Part shown: piece after piece, positions 25,401 to 36,712 of the stretch
How positions within the stretch are numbered: the stretch's first letter is position 1
How the letters are laid out: each line of letters opens with the position of its first letter
Assembly: GCA_022577435.1 (NCBI GenBank)
Contig: JAKOON010000011.1
Span: 10,611,992-10,675,991 of the forward strand
DNA: 64,000 nucleotides
Source of the DNA: Embiotoca jacksoni
Lineage: Eukaryota > Chordata > Actinopteri > Embiotocidae
Direction: 5' to 3'
The notes under the pieces: model-generated
Database searches by the model: none
The model's input: only the letters and a program-made list of their open reading frames with translations
Told to the model about the DNA's origin: nothing
Position numbers and translations under genes: made by a program

Positions 25401-26828
25401 GTAAAAACACTTATTTGTTAGTGGTGCTGAGGGAAGCGCGTCACCTGGAACACGGCAAGGGTTTGAGTCAGGGAAGGTAAGCCGACCAAAAGCATTGAAA
25501 GAGTCGAGAGTATTCGATTTTTAACCGCAATATTCACTGTGGAGGGCTCGTATGTTGGCTTCACCTGCAGAGTTAGCGCTACCCTCGTCTTTATTTATGT
25601 TTTGAACTTTTTGACGTCTGCAGTGGTCTTTGCATGTTTGCCCCCAAGCGGCGACCCAACCGGGACGTCACACGTTGGTTTGTGGACGGCCGTTATGAAA
25701 TTTTTGAATTTCGGAGCGGTTTGGAGCAGGAAGTGACCGTATTTGGACGAGCCGGGGGAGGAGCCAGCGGTGGATCTGACTGGAAAGCATAGGACACTAA
25801 GCCAGGTCCACTTATAGGAGAGACCTGCAGCTTATTTTGTCCTTTTCCATTGGTCAGACGAAGACCCCCGTCGAAGCCCGTTAAACTCTCTGTTCGTTAT
25901 GTTTCATTTTCAGCGGGAGTCGATAGGAACCAAAACATCCTTCAATCCTCGTTCACTGACGTCCCCTCTGCACTGCAACATTTTCCGGCTCCTCCCGGAG
26001 GGATCCTAAGCAGACCGGACGAGATGTATAATCTCTCCAGTGTGTTCTGGGTCCGACCTCGGGGTCTCCTGCCAGTTAAGACGAAACGCAGAAAACCTCC
26101 CAACAGAAGGCGTCTATAAGAAGCATCCAATGAGACGCTCCAACTCTGAGCTCCCAGTGTCTCTAAATCTGAGCCTTACTGAGAAAACTGGCTTCAGCCG
26201 CTTGTATTTTGTACTTTGGGTTCACGACCTGAAGCTTACAACCGAAGGTGAAGGTCACAGCATGGAGATCGGGTCGTAAAGCGAAAGCGTTGCCTTCTGG
26301 CTGAGCTCCCTCTCCACCGAAACACGGCGGTACGACGCCGCCTTCAGGAATTATCACTCGTATCGTAACATTAACTGACCATTAAACGACATTTCCATTT
26401 GCCGGGAGTCGATTTGTTCTTGAACCGTTGGCGGGCGAATGTCGTGTGAATGTTTGTAATAAATGTATAAATATTTCCAGTGTTTATTCAGGCCGCCGGC
26501 TCCCTCGGTGAGACTCCAATGAATGAGGCCATCAGCTGATCGTCGTTCAATCAGTGACCGATTGTCTCGACCGCAGCGCTGAAGAGTTTTCAGGCTGTGA
26601 ATGTAGAAAATGTTCCAGCAGATGGTCTCATTATTCAGTCCGTTTGCGGATATCTGCTCGTTTATCTTCGCCGTCTCCGCTGCTCAGCGAAAAAAAAAAA
26701 AAAAAATACAGAGACTAAAGCCGAGAAATGAGAATTGCAGTCGGATTTCAATTCAAAACGAAAAAGCTCCGTTGTGGATCATCAAAGTGGTTTATGTTAA
26801 ATATCATAAAATAAAAGCCCCGGCTGTG

Positions 26829-26861
<33 letters not shown>

Positions 26862-29800
26862 GGTTCATTGACCTTGCTGGTGTCGTGTCAGCGATACCCG
26901 CCTACCTCTCAGACAAACCAATGGCTTCGAGTCTAAAAAGAGGATCCAGGTGGGTCAGAGTCGTCCCAGCGTTTCTTACACCGTAATGACTTAAGTGGAT
27001 CAACGCTGAGGCCAACGGCTTAATCTGAGCGTCCCATCTGCTGCACGTCTTCGCCACACAGTTGACAGATTAAAACAGCACAGTGAACCTTGAGCTCGGG
27101 AAGCTGACGATCTGGGGCTCGGGGGCGAACGGAAAAAATACAGTCGCTGCTGCTGATGATGATGCTTCAGCGCTCGGACAGGAAGTGGGCGCTGAATCGG
27201 CACCCACCGGTCCAAACTCCACGGACCGAGTTCAGCGACCGTCCGAAATTGTATTTATTTTTAATGAGCTCGTAAAAAAAAACCTCTCCGTGTTGGGCTT
27301 TGTCACCATGTCTTTTTCAGATAACCCAATGAGTTTTTAAATGGCTTATTCAGCTTAAGTGTTAGAAGCCCTTCAACAAATGGTCGGGTTTCTCCGAGGT
27401 CGGTATGAACCGGCCAATAACAGAGCGACGAAATCCACGGTCTGAAGTTAATGAGGAAGTCCAAACAAGGCTTTTTTTTTTTTTTGCGTGTGTGTGTAAA
27501 AAATTCACTCCCGGTGTCGCCGTCTGAGGACTAATTCAGACTGCTGGTCAGTAAAAGTCTTAAAGCACCGAATTCATCATCAGAAGGTTTAATAAAATCT
27601 TGAAATGAATTAACTAAGGTCTCTGCTGGTTTTTCTTTGCCTGGTGTCGACCGTAACATCACAAACTTTTGGCTGCTGGTGGTCGACATGGTGTCATCGG
27701 GTTCCCAACCAGATCGGTCTGATCCACCGCTCGCTCCTCCTCCAGCTCGTCCAAATATGGTCACTCCCTGCTCCAAAATAACAAGATGGCGACGGCCCAA
27801 ATGTCAAAATCAGAGCAGAAGGAAATGAATCTCGGGGGAGACGCGTAGTTCAAGAAAACTCCACAGGGTTCATTTAATCATTTTCGTTTTTGACTCTTTA
27901 CGTGCAGCATACTTTTACATCCAGTCTAGTCGCCAGTTTTTTGTTTTTTTTTGTTTGTTTTTTACCCTGCAGTCATATTGTGACGCAAAACCGGGATAAA
28001 ACGGTCTCGGCCGTTTTCCCGCAGCGTCTTTAACTGTCTGTCCTCCTGCAGGACTACAAACCAGAAGAAGACCCGTCTCTCTTCCACTCCGCCAAGACGG
28101 GCAGAGGACCTCTCGGCCCCGAATGGAAGGTACCGGAGGCGACGCAACGAACGCACGCACGCACGCACACACACACACATATATATATATAGAATATATG
28201 TTCTATATATATGCTTCACCCTGACACCTGACCGACGTGTTCCCCGTTTCCTCCTCCGCAGAACGAGCTGAAGACAGACTGTCCTTACATGTGTGCGTAC
28301 AAACTGGTCACCGTCAAGTTCAGATGGTGGGGTCTGCAGACCAAAGTGGAGAACTTCATCCACAGGGTAAGGACGCGTGCGACGTTACATCTAAATGTCG
28401 CACTTAAACACTCTTTAAGTTCAACGCGAGGGGAACTGGTGACGCGCGTCGGAGGAAAAACATCATGACTTCCGTTCAACGCCCAAAAAAATATATAAAT
28501 ATCAGAAGTCGCTCCGTTTACGTGCTGCTACCAGCGATGCTATTTGTTGAAGTTGTTGAACTTTTTATTGAAAGTTTTTAACCGTCTTACTTCAGTCACA
28601 ACACCTTCCTGCCAATGTTTCACAATAAAAGCCTTTTTTATGAGGGTTTTTCTTCTAATAAAATGTTATTGGGCATTTAATTTGAAAACGATACAGGAAG
28701 TGTTGAGTTTGTATCGACACGTAATGCGCTAACTGACGACGCAAATGATAGCAGATCATAACGAGGCTTCAAGTTGATTTTGTAAATCAGTTAAAACGTC
28801 TTTAATGTAATTATGGGACATTTAAACGGCTCCAATTGTTTTTATTGGCAGAACACCACCGATGTGGTGCTACGTTCATTTTCACGTTTCCTGTTGGTGG
28901 TGCGAATGTAAACGGTGAAAGGCCCGAAGAGCCCATTTAGTTCTGGAGGAAACTCTCAAGTAGCTCCTCAAGAAAGTCCTGAGAACTGTTTTTAGTGTCG
29001 GTGATGGATGTTGTTTCTGTTTTGACCAGCAGAGGGAGACATTTCTCTGGGAATTAAAGTCTCATCTCCTGTTGGGAAGAAAAACATTCAGCATGTGTGA
29101 TTATTTCAGCGGGAAAGAAATTACTGTTATTGATCTTCCGGTGACATTTTAACGTGATACTCGGACTGAAGGCGGGAAAAAGGGCCTCCACCACCTCGTG
29201 TGCTGCCGGCTCTTCGTCCCACTGAAGCACCCCTCTGTCGTACATTTTGGTACAGCTCAGAGGGCTTTACAGATGATTGACAGGCAGCTGTATGCCAGAA
29301 AAATAACATAAATCTGAGAACGTAATTAAAAGGAGAATAAGACGATTTAAAAACCACTTTGAGACAAAACGCACGCGAGACGATGGCGATAAAAGAAATG
29401 CAAAAGATGGAATAAAAGCCAAGAACGATAATACGAGTGGTAAAATGGAGTGAGGGAAGAACTGAAAACGAGAACAGCGCGTTAATCACAAAACATGAGC
29501 TGAACACGAGTTTGAGTCCTTTTCCCGTCTTTCCACAGCAAGAAAAGCGTATTTTCACCAACTTCCACCGCCAGCTGTTCTGCTGGATCGACCGATGGGT
29601 GGGTCTGACCATGGAGGACATCAGGCGGATGGAGGAGGAGACTCAGAAAGAACTGGAGGAGGTCAGTTAACTCTACCTGGACTGCGCTGTTGAAGCGATG
29701 GTCGTAATGTTGTGACCGGAACCGCAGGAGGCGACACGGCAAACTTCAATGTGCTTGATCTTTGTTAATTTTTTTTTTTTTAACCCCTTTATTTCCTCCT

Positions 29801-32416
29801 GAATGTGACCTCAGATGCGTCAGAAAGGAGACGTGCGAGGCACCTCAGCGACAGACGAGTAGAGGCCCGTCGCTGTAGGTCAGACACTAGAGGCAGGCTG
29901 AGTAAGTCTCACCACGGGACCGCCGGTGGCGCCGTCGCATGGATCACTCTCCGAACTTTTCTTCCGTCCGTGTTTTCACTTTGTCCTCAGATCTTTGCAT
30001 CGTCTTTCTTTCTAACCCTCCTCGGTTTTTCATCTCATGGAGCCTGTTCTTCATCCGTGGAGCAACTCATCCGGGATAGTTAACTTTTAGGCCAGACATA
30101 CCAAAGATGTGACAAACCTCAGCAAGAACATTTTTAAGAGATAGTCTTCAATAGTGTGAAATTGTTCCTGGAAATTTACGTGATAAAATGATTGATTGGT
30201 TGAGAAAATTAAAAAAAAAAAAAAAAAGACTTCCTGCTGTAATCCAGGATAGTTTGACAACATTTTTTTTTTTTTTTTTTTTTTTTTAAATGATCTTGTT
30301 TATTTTCATCAAGTAAATGTGCTTCTTTCAAGGCCTTAAAACCCCTGGATTAGATTTGCAGTCTTAATGATGGAGTTACATGTTTGGGAAATTTTAATTG
30401 TTGAAATTGTACAAACAAATCTGGAGAATTTCTCAATAGTTAAGTTTTTAGTTTAGAATTTTATAAACATTTTATATTGCTGCTTTTAAAGTTAAGTTAA
30501 TTTGATCCATAAAATATTAAGAAAATAGCAAAAATATTCCCTCTACAGTCTCCCAAAAAGACAGAAGTTAACATTTACAATATTGTTGTTGGGTCAGACT
30601 GATGCTTGTCGTTACCACATACAAAATGAAGAAAAGTAAGGAAGCAGTTTTTAAAAAGCTTGAATGGGAAAATCCTTTTTTTTTTTTTTTTTTTTTTTTT
30701 CCAGAAGTTTAGCTTTTATCTTGATGCTAAAACCAGAAATCTGCGATCACAAAGTCGTAATTGAGACGTTCAGATACTTTCAGACCACAAACGGCAGACT
30801 GGAAGCTGATTGGTTGTTCAGCTTCCTCATCGGCCCACAGAGAAGGACGTTTTCACTGTAACATGTGAAAACATCATCAGTGGTCCATGTACGAAGAACA
30901 GGTTCATGTTCTGTCGGGTCTTTTGTTTTTTTCTTTTTAACCCTGCTGCTCTTCATGAACTCACGTTTGTCATTTTCACTCACATTTGAACTTTTTCTTC
31001 CAGCTGCTGCACCTTCGTCTCGATTACTTCACTCTGCTGTTTGTTTGTTTTCGTCCTCACTGACATGTTTCCCCTTTTTATGATTTGATCAATGAACTGC
31101 ATGCACAACAAGGTTAAACAGGATATCTGCAGGTTCTTTCAGGCATCAGAAGCTATCAAAATGTTAATATTGTTGAATGTTGTTGTTGTAGACAATTCTT
31201 TTCTAATTGGTTGATCCGTCCATCAGTTTTCTGGGTGAATGACATTAATTGAGCTGAGAAATATAAACAAAAGTGGGATATAAATGTCAATAAATTCATG
31301 TTTTTGATAGATATTCAAAGGCCTTATTGTGCCTTCTGGTATGTGGGTTGATCAAAAAGTTCAGAACAGGAGGAAGAAGCAACCTTCACGTGGAAGTATT
31401 CCAGCTGTCGTCTCTTGATCAACATCAGCACCTGAGTTCCACACGTTAACGTGACCGCTGGTACGTGAACGTTTGTGATTTCACCGCGGACCTGAAACTG
31501 GAGCAGAGAAACATCTGATTTTGGCTGAAGGTTTTGAGAAATAGAAAATCTTCAACAAATACACTTACAGCCGAGTGTTCCTGAGCCCAAGCAGTAATTT
31601 CCACGAAAGAATCATGGCTGTTTTTAAAGCAGTGCTGGCTGAGGGCCCATGTTGGAGAACCCTGTTGCCATGGTGCCACAGTTCAGGTGGTTTTGTGTTC
31701 TCCGGGTTTCAAAAGACGCAGTAACGGACAGGTAACTGAAACAAAGAGGGAAGAAGAAGAGCACACAGACTAAATACAGCAAGGTGGGAAGGACAACGAG
31801 GGACAGGTGAAACTAATCGGGACGGGGCCAACAATCACAGGAAGGACAGGAAGTGAAACAAAGACACAAAACCCAGACTGACCTGAAGACTACAAAGCAG
31901 ATAAAGTCCAAACCAGAACAGAACCTCAGAGGGTCCCAGTAGAACTCGGTGTTGACAGTCTGACCCTGGGGGACGAATTCACGGTGACACAACCACCACC
32001 AACGTCAAAGAAAACCCACCTGGTGTCTCCTGACCTGACGCGCCTTCTTTGGTCGTGGACGTTGAAGCTCCGCCTCCTCTTGAAAGCGTGAACGAGATCC
32101 CAAATATTCGCGTACCAGCGGTTTTAGTTAACGTGTGGAACTCGGGTGCTGATGTCGACACCTGGAATACTTTCTCGTGAAGGTTGTTGCTTCCTGCAGC
32201 TCCGTGCGCGTCGCTGCGACGTGCCGTTCACGAAGAGAATTACAAATGCCTTCAGAAGTTATTTCCATTTGGTGAACCTGCAGAAACTCTGTTCAAACAT
32301 CTGCCGTCTTCATCTCCAAACTGAACTCTAAACCCGTCTCTCTCTCTCTCTCTCCGTCTCCTCAGCTGCGTAAAACAGGTCCGATTCGAGGCACCAGTGC
32401 TGCTCATGAGCAATGA
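12946..32416 (+). CDS. pitpnb: PITPNB, phosphatidylinositol transfer protein beta, complete
   Basis: Soluble lipid carrier that exchanges phosphatidylinositol and phosphatidylcholine between membranes, mainly Golgi/ER. Exons: 12946-12965, 19440-19470, 20989-21134, 22191-22282, 22416-22423, 23465-23539, 24247-24330, 28052-28129, 28262-28366, 29539-29661, then either 29815-29862 or 32366-32416. The protein is 269 or 270 residues, the family length. Landmarks: MVLIKEYRVVLPVSVEEYQV start, THKIYHLK (Thr58, Lys60, inositol-lipid contacts in the family), NAYPYCRT (Asn89, Cys94), WETWHKP-type strand read IETWHKP, the membrane-docking double Trp in FRWWGLQ (exon 9), and EKRIFTNFHRQLFCWIDRW (exon 10). 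Compared with human, the start of exon 9 (NELKTDCP) is two residues shorter. The gene follows ttc28 on the same strand, as in human 22q12. Confidence 0.96.
15118..15440 (-). repeat. Teleost interspersed repeat family E, reverse copy
   Basis: Begins with the inverse of 'cagctctag' and contains 'attttgataattgattcatt' and 'gttttggacttttacccgaa'. These match, inverted, the phrasing of the copies at 15640 and 16820. A short CAT microsatellite (about 15306-15326) lies inside. Confidence 0.5.
15640..15880 (+). repeat. Teleost interspersed repeat family E, copy 2
   Basis: Starts 'ggctgcaactaatgaaagta', then 'ggattattttctcgcttaat' and 'cacaaattctcggagccaaa', typical of a widespread fish repeat. Confidence 0.55.
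16820..17075 (+). repeat. Teleost interspersed repeat family E, copy 3
   Basis: Starts near 'cacggctgcgactatgcgat', continues 'ttgtttttgtccaacaaaca' and 'gagaagctggaatcactgca', ending 'tttgagctctag' at about 17071. It is the same family as at 15640. Confidence 0.55.
19371..19400 (+). repeat. (CT)n microsatellite near PITPNB exon 2 acceptor
   Basis: Thirty bases of pure CT ending 39 bases upstream of the 31-nt exon 2; it extends the pyrimidine-rich acceptor region. Confidence 0.9.
19471..20988. other. PITPNB intron 2
   Basis: Long T runs and no coding content. A fragment at 20430-20450 (tcaccgccacctactggcag) is the inverse of part of a repeat near 56060 and matches the CTCF core consensus on the minus strand. 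Confidence 0.5.
20435..20447 (-). promoter_or_regulatory. CTCF-core-like motif in a repeat fragment (PITPNB intron 2)
   Basis: On the minus strand it reads CCAGTAGGTGGCG, again an exact consensus fit, in the sister repeat fragment. Confidence 0.4.
21135..22190 (+). other. pitpnb: PITPNB intron 3, GC-AG type
   Basis: The donor reads AAGAG|gcgagt, a GC donor, and the acceptor is tgtgttgcag. Phase demands AG before the intron and T after it (Ser66). The only nearby GT (21139) would give ...AAG AGG CGA followed by TAA, a stop. Intron content is AT-rich with no other recognisable element. Confidence 0.85.
22416..22423 (+). CDS. pitpnb: PITPNB 8-nt microexon
   Basis: Sequence ttgtgacg between tctgcag and gtgagt. 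Exon 4 ends with A (phase 1); A+TT, GTG, ACG gives Ile-Val-Thr, and exon 6 begins AAC GAG TAC. The joined text CRTIVTNEYMK is the invariant family sequence, so the microexon is required. Confidence 0.9.
22424..23464. other. PITPNB intron 5
   Basis: Poly-A/poly-T tracts and a short tandem duplication around 22912-22948 (gaaatacacgttattga twice). Nothing else recognised. Confidence 0.4.
23647..23990 (+). repeat. Repeat family D, copy 1 (PITPNB intron 6)
   Basis: Shares 'aggaagggggcggggccacc', 'aaaaaggattttcaaattaa' and 'gctgttcctgaacaacaaaa' with the copy at 25087. The match continues, more loosely, to 'ggaacacggca'. Confidence 0.8.
25087..25470 (+). repeat. Repeat family D, copy 2 (PITPNB intron 7)
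   Basis: Direct-orientation partner of 23647-23990, 1.44 kb away with exon 7 between them. It is about 85-90% alike in the first 180 bp by eye. Confidence 0.8.
25722..25800 (-). repeat. Dispersed repeat family A fragment, reverse
   Basis: Inverse of the 3' part of family A: 'gtgaccgtatttggacgagc', 'gggaggagccagcggtggat', as in 8889-8940 and 51128-51190. Confidence 0.65.
27683..27800 (+). repeat. Dispersed repeat family A fragment, forward
   Basis: Reads 'gtgtcatcgggttcccaacc', 'gatccaccgctcgctcctcc', 'ccaaatatggtcactccctg', close to 8860-8940. Confidence 0.7.
28367..29538. other. PITPNB intron 9
   Basis: AT-rich; a stretch near 29250-29370 resembles a common teleost repeat tail ('cagctcagagggctttacag'). 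No coding sequence. The 164-residue minus-strand open frame here overlaps exon 10 and has no recognisable homology. Confidence 0.4.
29815..29862 (+). CDS. pitpnb: PITPNB alternative terminal exon a
   Basis: Follows acceptor gtgacctcag; encodes MRQKGDVRGTSATDE then TAG. It joins in phase 0 to exon 10 (...KELEE). Mammalian PITPbeta is known to have two C-terminal splice forms. Asp occupies the position of the human phosphorylated Ser in the tail ('GSVRGTSA'). Confidence 0.85.
   Translation: MRQKGDVRGTSATDE
29863..32365. other. PITPNB segment between alternative terminal exons
   Basis: AT-rich with T tracts (30265-30287, 30677-30700). AATAAA at 31289-31294 could end transcripts that use exon a. 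The 31366-32205 stretch is an inverted-repeat transposable element. Confidence 0.5.
31366..32205. mobile_element. MITE-like element with ~100-bp terminal inverted repeats, copy 1
   Basis: The left end (31381-31480) contains 'ttccagctgtcgtctcttga', 'catcagcacctgagttccac', 'gtgaccgctggtacgtgaac'; the right end (32100-32200) is its inverse ('cgtaccagcggttttagtta', 'gtgtggaactcgggtgctga', 'tggaatactttctcgtgaag'). The same element occurs at 52289-53157. No transposase frame is present. It lies between the two alternative terminal exons of PITPNB. Confidence 0.8.
32366..32416 (+). CDS. pitpnb: PITPNB alternative terminal exon b
   Basis: Follows a (CT)-rich acceptor ctcctcag; encodes LRKTGPIRGTSAAHEQ then TGA. 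It also joins exon 10 in phase 0, 2.5 kb downstream of exon a. The shared RGTSA core shows the two exons derive from one another. Confidence 0.85.
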   Translation: MRKTGPIRGTSAAHEQ

Positions 32417-33901
32417 GGCAAATCAACCAAACCCTGTCATGATGACGTCATCAGAGACACGCCCACCACGATGAGGAAGTGGCCGTCGCCTCTTCTCCTC
32501 CTCCCCATCCTCCTCCTCCTCCTGTCTCACATGATTCATCGGGGGGGGTTTGATGAGATTGGTTAACAGTACTGTACAGATCCTCTCCCCCAATCACACG
32601 CCTCCTGTTCACTCGGTAAAAACAAAAAACATGGTTTTGCATACGTATAAAAAAAAAAAGGAAAAAGAAAAAAAGAAAAAAAAAACCTCTTTGCACAGAA
32701 CGTAAATTGCCTGATCTGTAATTGTTAGTTAATTATTACAATGGGCTTTGTTTTTATTCAGGTGTGTAAACCGTGACTCAGAAAGTCAAGCCTTTTACAT
32801 TAATTAGAACGGTTTTGTTTTTTTTTGTTGTTTTTTTTTAGCTTCCCACAAACATTTGGTATGATACGAGAAGACTCAAGCAGGTGTTGGACCATTTTAT
32901 CTCCTGACCTCCCCCCCCCGCCCCCCCCAACCCCTTGTATTATAACCGTCTATGTCCTCGTCGCCGTCCCGGTAAACGTCGTCTGTCCTCCCTCTCGTCT
33001 CGCCGTCTCTCTTGTCTGGCAGTTGTTTGGGAATTTTATTTTATTTTATTTTTTGGGGGTATTTGTTCTTTCTTTTTATGGTTTTAAAGTTTCGAGGCGG
33101 ACCGCTGCTGGTTTTCATGGTTCAAAGCAGATATAACGCTGATGCATGATAGATCAAAAAGAATTTGCCCCGACACGTGCCCACGTTTAAAACATGCCCA
33201 CCTCCTCCTCCTCCACCTCCTCCTCCGTCACAAGTGCATGTGGACAACAGGAACTCCTCACTTTTTAGCCGTCGCTGCATGTGTTTCGGTCGCTGCGGTG
33301 TCACAGAGAGAGAGAGAAAGAGCGAGAGCGAGCGGGTTAGCGCCCTCTAGGGAGAGTCTGTAGAATAATACTTGCGTGCTCTCGTTCGTGTTTCCGACTG
33401 CCTTTCACTCTGAGGACGGAGATGGAACGGGGTCCGAGGCCTCCTGAACTCCGCCTCATGCTGTCGCTGCATGGCCTTTCTCCTCCGGCGAGGGCTTCAC
33501 CTGGACGGCTCCCGCAAGCCTCCACAAAAGGCTTTTTTTTTTTTTTTTTTGGTCTTTTAAACTTGAAAAAAAAAAAATAAGGATGAGAGTCGTGCGGCGC
33601 ATTGAATCGAGGTTGTTTTATTTGGTGGTTGTTTTTTTTTTGTTTTTTTTTCTACCGCCTCCTCTCTGAGCTGGGTCCGGGGCAGTTCTGCCATGTTTGT
33701 TGCAGTCGTGGAATAGCAAACATCCTGGTTGTCTAGTTTTTTTTTTTTTTTCTTCTTCTTCTTCTCACCATGTATAGTGATTTTTCTAAAAAAAAAAAAA
33801 AAAAAGAAAAGGAAAAAAAGCTTTTCATCGACCTTAACTACAAAGAGGTCAGTCTGACGGTTTTTTTTTTCTGGACTGTTTCTAGTTAAGGATGAAATAA
33901 A
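32417..33901 (+). other. pitpnb: PITPNB 3' untranslated region (probable)
   Basis: Non-coding sequence with long A and T runs and GGA/CTC-rich patches. AATAAA at 33896-33901 is a plausible polyadenylation signal. An origin further downstream (to about 34300) is possible. Confidence 0.45.
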
Positions 33902-34169
33902 TACGTCGAGTACAAGCCTCGAACTCACCGCTCGCTTTCCTCCTCCTCCTCTTCTTTTTGTTTCGGCGGATTTTCGATTTTTTTTTTTTTTTTTTCGGCT
34001 GCTTCGTCACATAGAGAGCTCGTTCTTTATTTAGAGCAGATTGTGTCGGGCTCCGGGTGAAAATGTGTCGTGATGTTTTCTATGATGATGACGTAGCTCT
34101 GTCGAGACTTTCGGATCAGGTTTGAGTGTCTCCAAAAATTCGTAGTTTTTCTTTTTTTGTTAGAACCTA

Positions 34170-34171
<2 letters not shown>

Positions 34172-34227
<56 letters not shown>
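34172..34227. repeat. (TG)n microsatellite
   Basis: About 28 TG units, in probable 3' flanking DNA of pitpnb. Confidence 0.95.
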
Positions 34228-34231
<4 letters not shown>

Positions 34232-36635
34232 ATGTCAAACAGAGCTATAAGTGTACTTTACAATAGGCCCATGATAGAAGTGGACAAACTGTACATAGAA
34301 ACACTGACTTGAATGGGACATTCACAGCTACGTCAGGTTTTATCGCTCGATACTGTACCGGTAGCTAAGGAAGTCGTGATGCGGTCGGAGCAGGTCGCTC
34401 CGAGTCGGTTTTACCTGTACCTCATCCATGCTTATGAATGTACAGCTCTACAGATGAGGGGACAGGTGTGGCAGGACGTTCCTGAGCTGCAGGAACGCTG
34501 GCATGTTTCACACCTGTACAAGCATGACATGGACCCGTGACATCACCAGTACACGACGACAAACGGATCTACTGAAAAAAAACACGACAACACACAACTA
34601 GATTTGCATGCTCCAAAATTCGTTTTTACTCTCGTGTTTTTCCTTTTCTCTTGATCGTTCTCGATCGATCAAGCTAGTCGAACCGCACCGGACGAGGAAG
34701 GGAAAAACGTCCTTTCGGAGGGCGCCGCTTTCTCCTCAGAATCGAACTGGACTTGGCTCGACCTCGGACGCACCGACGAGGAGTGAACAGCCTGAGTGGG
34801 TTCGATGATGACGGGAGTCGCGCCGTTAGACTCGAAGCGGCTGCGTGATGCGTACACTTCTGTAGCATTACCAGTGATGGTCTGACTGAGGGGAGGGATA
34901 GAAGCTACGGGAACGGATGGAGTCCAAAAAAAAAAAAATTTTTTTTTTTTTTTTTTTTTTTTTCTTTTTAATGTAATCATGAATAAGAACTTGCAAAATC
35001 TACTGTTTTTTTTTTTTTTTTTTTTTTTTTTTTTCTTTTCTCCTGTTTTTGAAAGACAGATTCACAGTGTATTCAATTTCTCTTTTCTGATAAGGCAAAA
35101 TTCAGGGGAATTAGTAGTGAATGTAACACAATTAGTTCTTTTTTTTATTTTATTTTTTTTTATTCACGGCTTTCAGGCTGTGACAGAAGGTCTAGACAAT
35201 GGAACATAACAGAATATCTAATAAATTTGAACAAATAAGAGAATCTGTGTTCTGATATCTTTTGACTATTTTAGTTTTTATTGTGTATTTTAATCCGACT
35301 GAGTTCTGAAAGTAGCTAAATTATATTCAGTTTTCCAATCAGGGCTTCTCTCGAGGATAATTAAAGTAAACGTGATGCACTTCTGCAAATAGATTTTTAA
35401 TAAGTTTGCAAAAAGTTCACAAATTGTCATTATAGGATCTTTTGATGTAGTTTTAAAATTAACACTTCAACACAAAGTACGAAAACTAAAGTCATCAGTA
35501 CATTAAAAAAAATTATCTAATTATTGGAAAATCTGACAGTAAAGCTACAATAAGAACCACAGAGGACCTTATAGGAAACACAAATTCAAAACACTTTAAA
35601 CATTTACACAAAAATAAGACGTGAAAAGAAATTGAAAAGCACAGTAAAAAAAATGAAACGACAAAGTTGGAAAACATGCTGGAACTTTACTCGTCTTTTA
35701 TTACTGTACATTAGTAAAACATGAAAGTTCCTCTTCAATCATGTTGACTTTTTCATATTTATAACAACTTTTGAAGACTTGTGTATTTGACATTATGCAC
35801 GGTTTGTACCGTAGAACATCTGTCAAGTCAAGAAATAAATTAACGATAGGTCGGTTCTGAATAACAAACTTCTATATTTATTTTCAATGAGCTTTAGCAC
35901 AATTACAAGTAATATATTTTTTTGATTTTGTTTACCTGTAGTGAAGCTTAAAATAGGAAATATTTTATTTTATACAGTATTTCAATCAACTTTGATGTTA
36001 TTGTTATATATAATTCATTATTTGTCACAGAAAAACATTTCATACTTTTATTTTTGAACAATATTTTCAGTTTTTGTACTTTTCCTTTGTTACACAATTA
36101 CCAAAAGTGATGATTTTATTGATTTCGATTAGTTTTAAAAAATCAAACCAATTTTTAATTTATCCAAAAGTTGTTAGAAATTCTTGCCAAAATTATTTGT
36201 GGACAAACCTTCATGCTGTTACTGCAAAACTGAATTCCAAACTTCCTGCTCGTGTTGTATTGCAGTACATATTCCAGCCTCCATTTAAGCCCATAAACAG
36301 ATAATGACTTACTTGACCTTATACGGAAGACCAGTAGTGCCAAGAAAAAAAATGCAGATGAAAGACATGTTAATAGTAGTTTAAAAATGTTGACAAAGAA
36401 AGTAAATATTGTGTTATAAACTAATAACTAATTAAAAAAGTATATGATGAAAACACAATGTTAAGTTGTTTTGTCTCATTTTTGTCATAACTTTAGCTCA
36501 GTAGGTCAAAATTTTGACTTTCCAGTCTTGTAATTTTAGACTTTTTATCTCTTAATTTTGTCTATTAATAAAAAAAAAAAAAAAAATCATAATCTTTCAT
36601 TTAAAAAATTTGATACTGACTTTGTATCTCTTTGG

Positions 36636-36712
36636 AAGTGACCCTAGTGGCCATCGGTGGTTTTGCAGTTTAAGGCACTTCAGCATTGGATTCACTTTTA
36701 AGACCCAGAAGC
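36636..36712 (-). repeat. Dispersed repeat family A fragment, reverse
   Basis: 'ggaagtgaccctagtggcca' to 'gcagtttaaggcacttcagc', the inverse of the 5' part of family A as at 3880 and 8576. Confidence 0.6.

Larger units (their letters stand above)
24331..28051. other. PITPNB intron 7 (3.7 kb)
   Basis: Contains repeat D copy 2, reverse family A (25722-25800) and forward family A (27683-27800) fragments, poly-T tracts (24828-24849, 26829-26857), and otherwise unrecognised sequence with many short spurious frames. Confidence 0.5.

Noticed and set aside
29127..29621. 164-codon minus-strand open frame
   Set aside because: Antisense to PITPNB exon 10, low-complexity, with no homology I recognise.
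34313..34540. 75-codon open frame MGHSQLRQV... downstream of PITPNB
   Set aside because: It lies in 3' flanking DNA with no splice context, homology or conserved motif that I can see.
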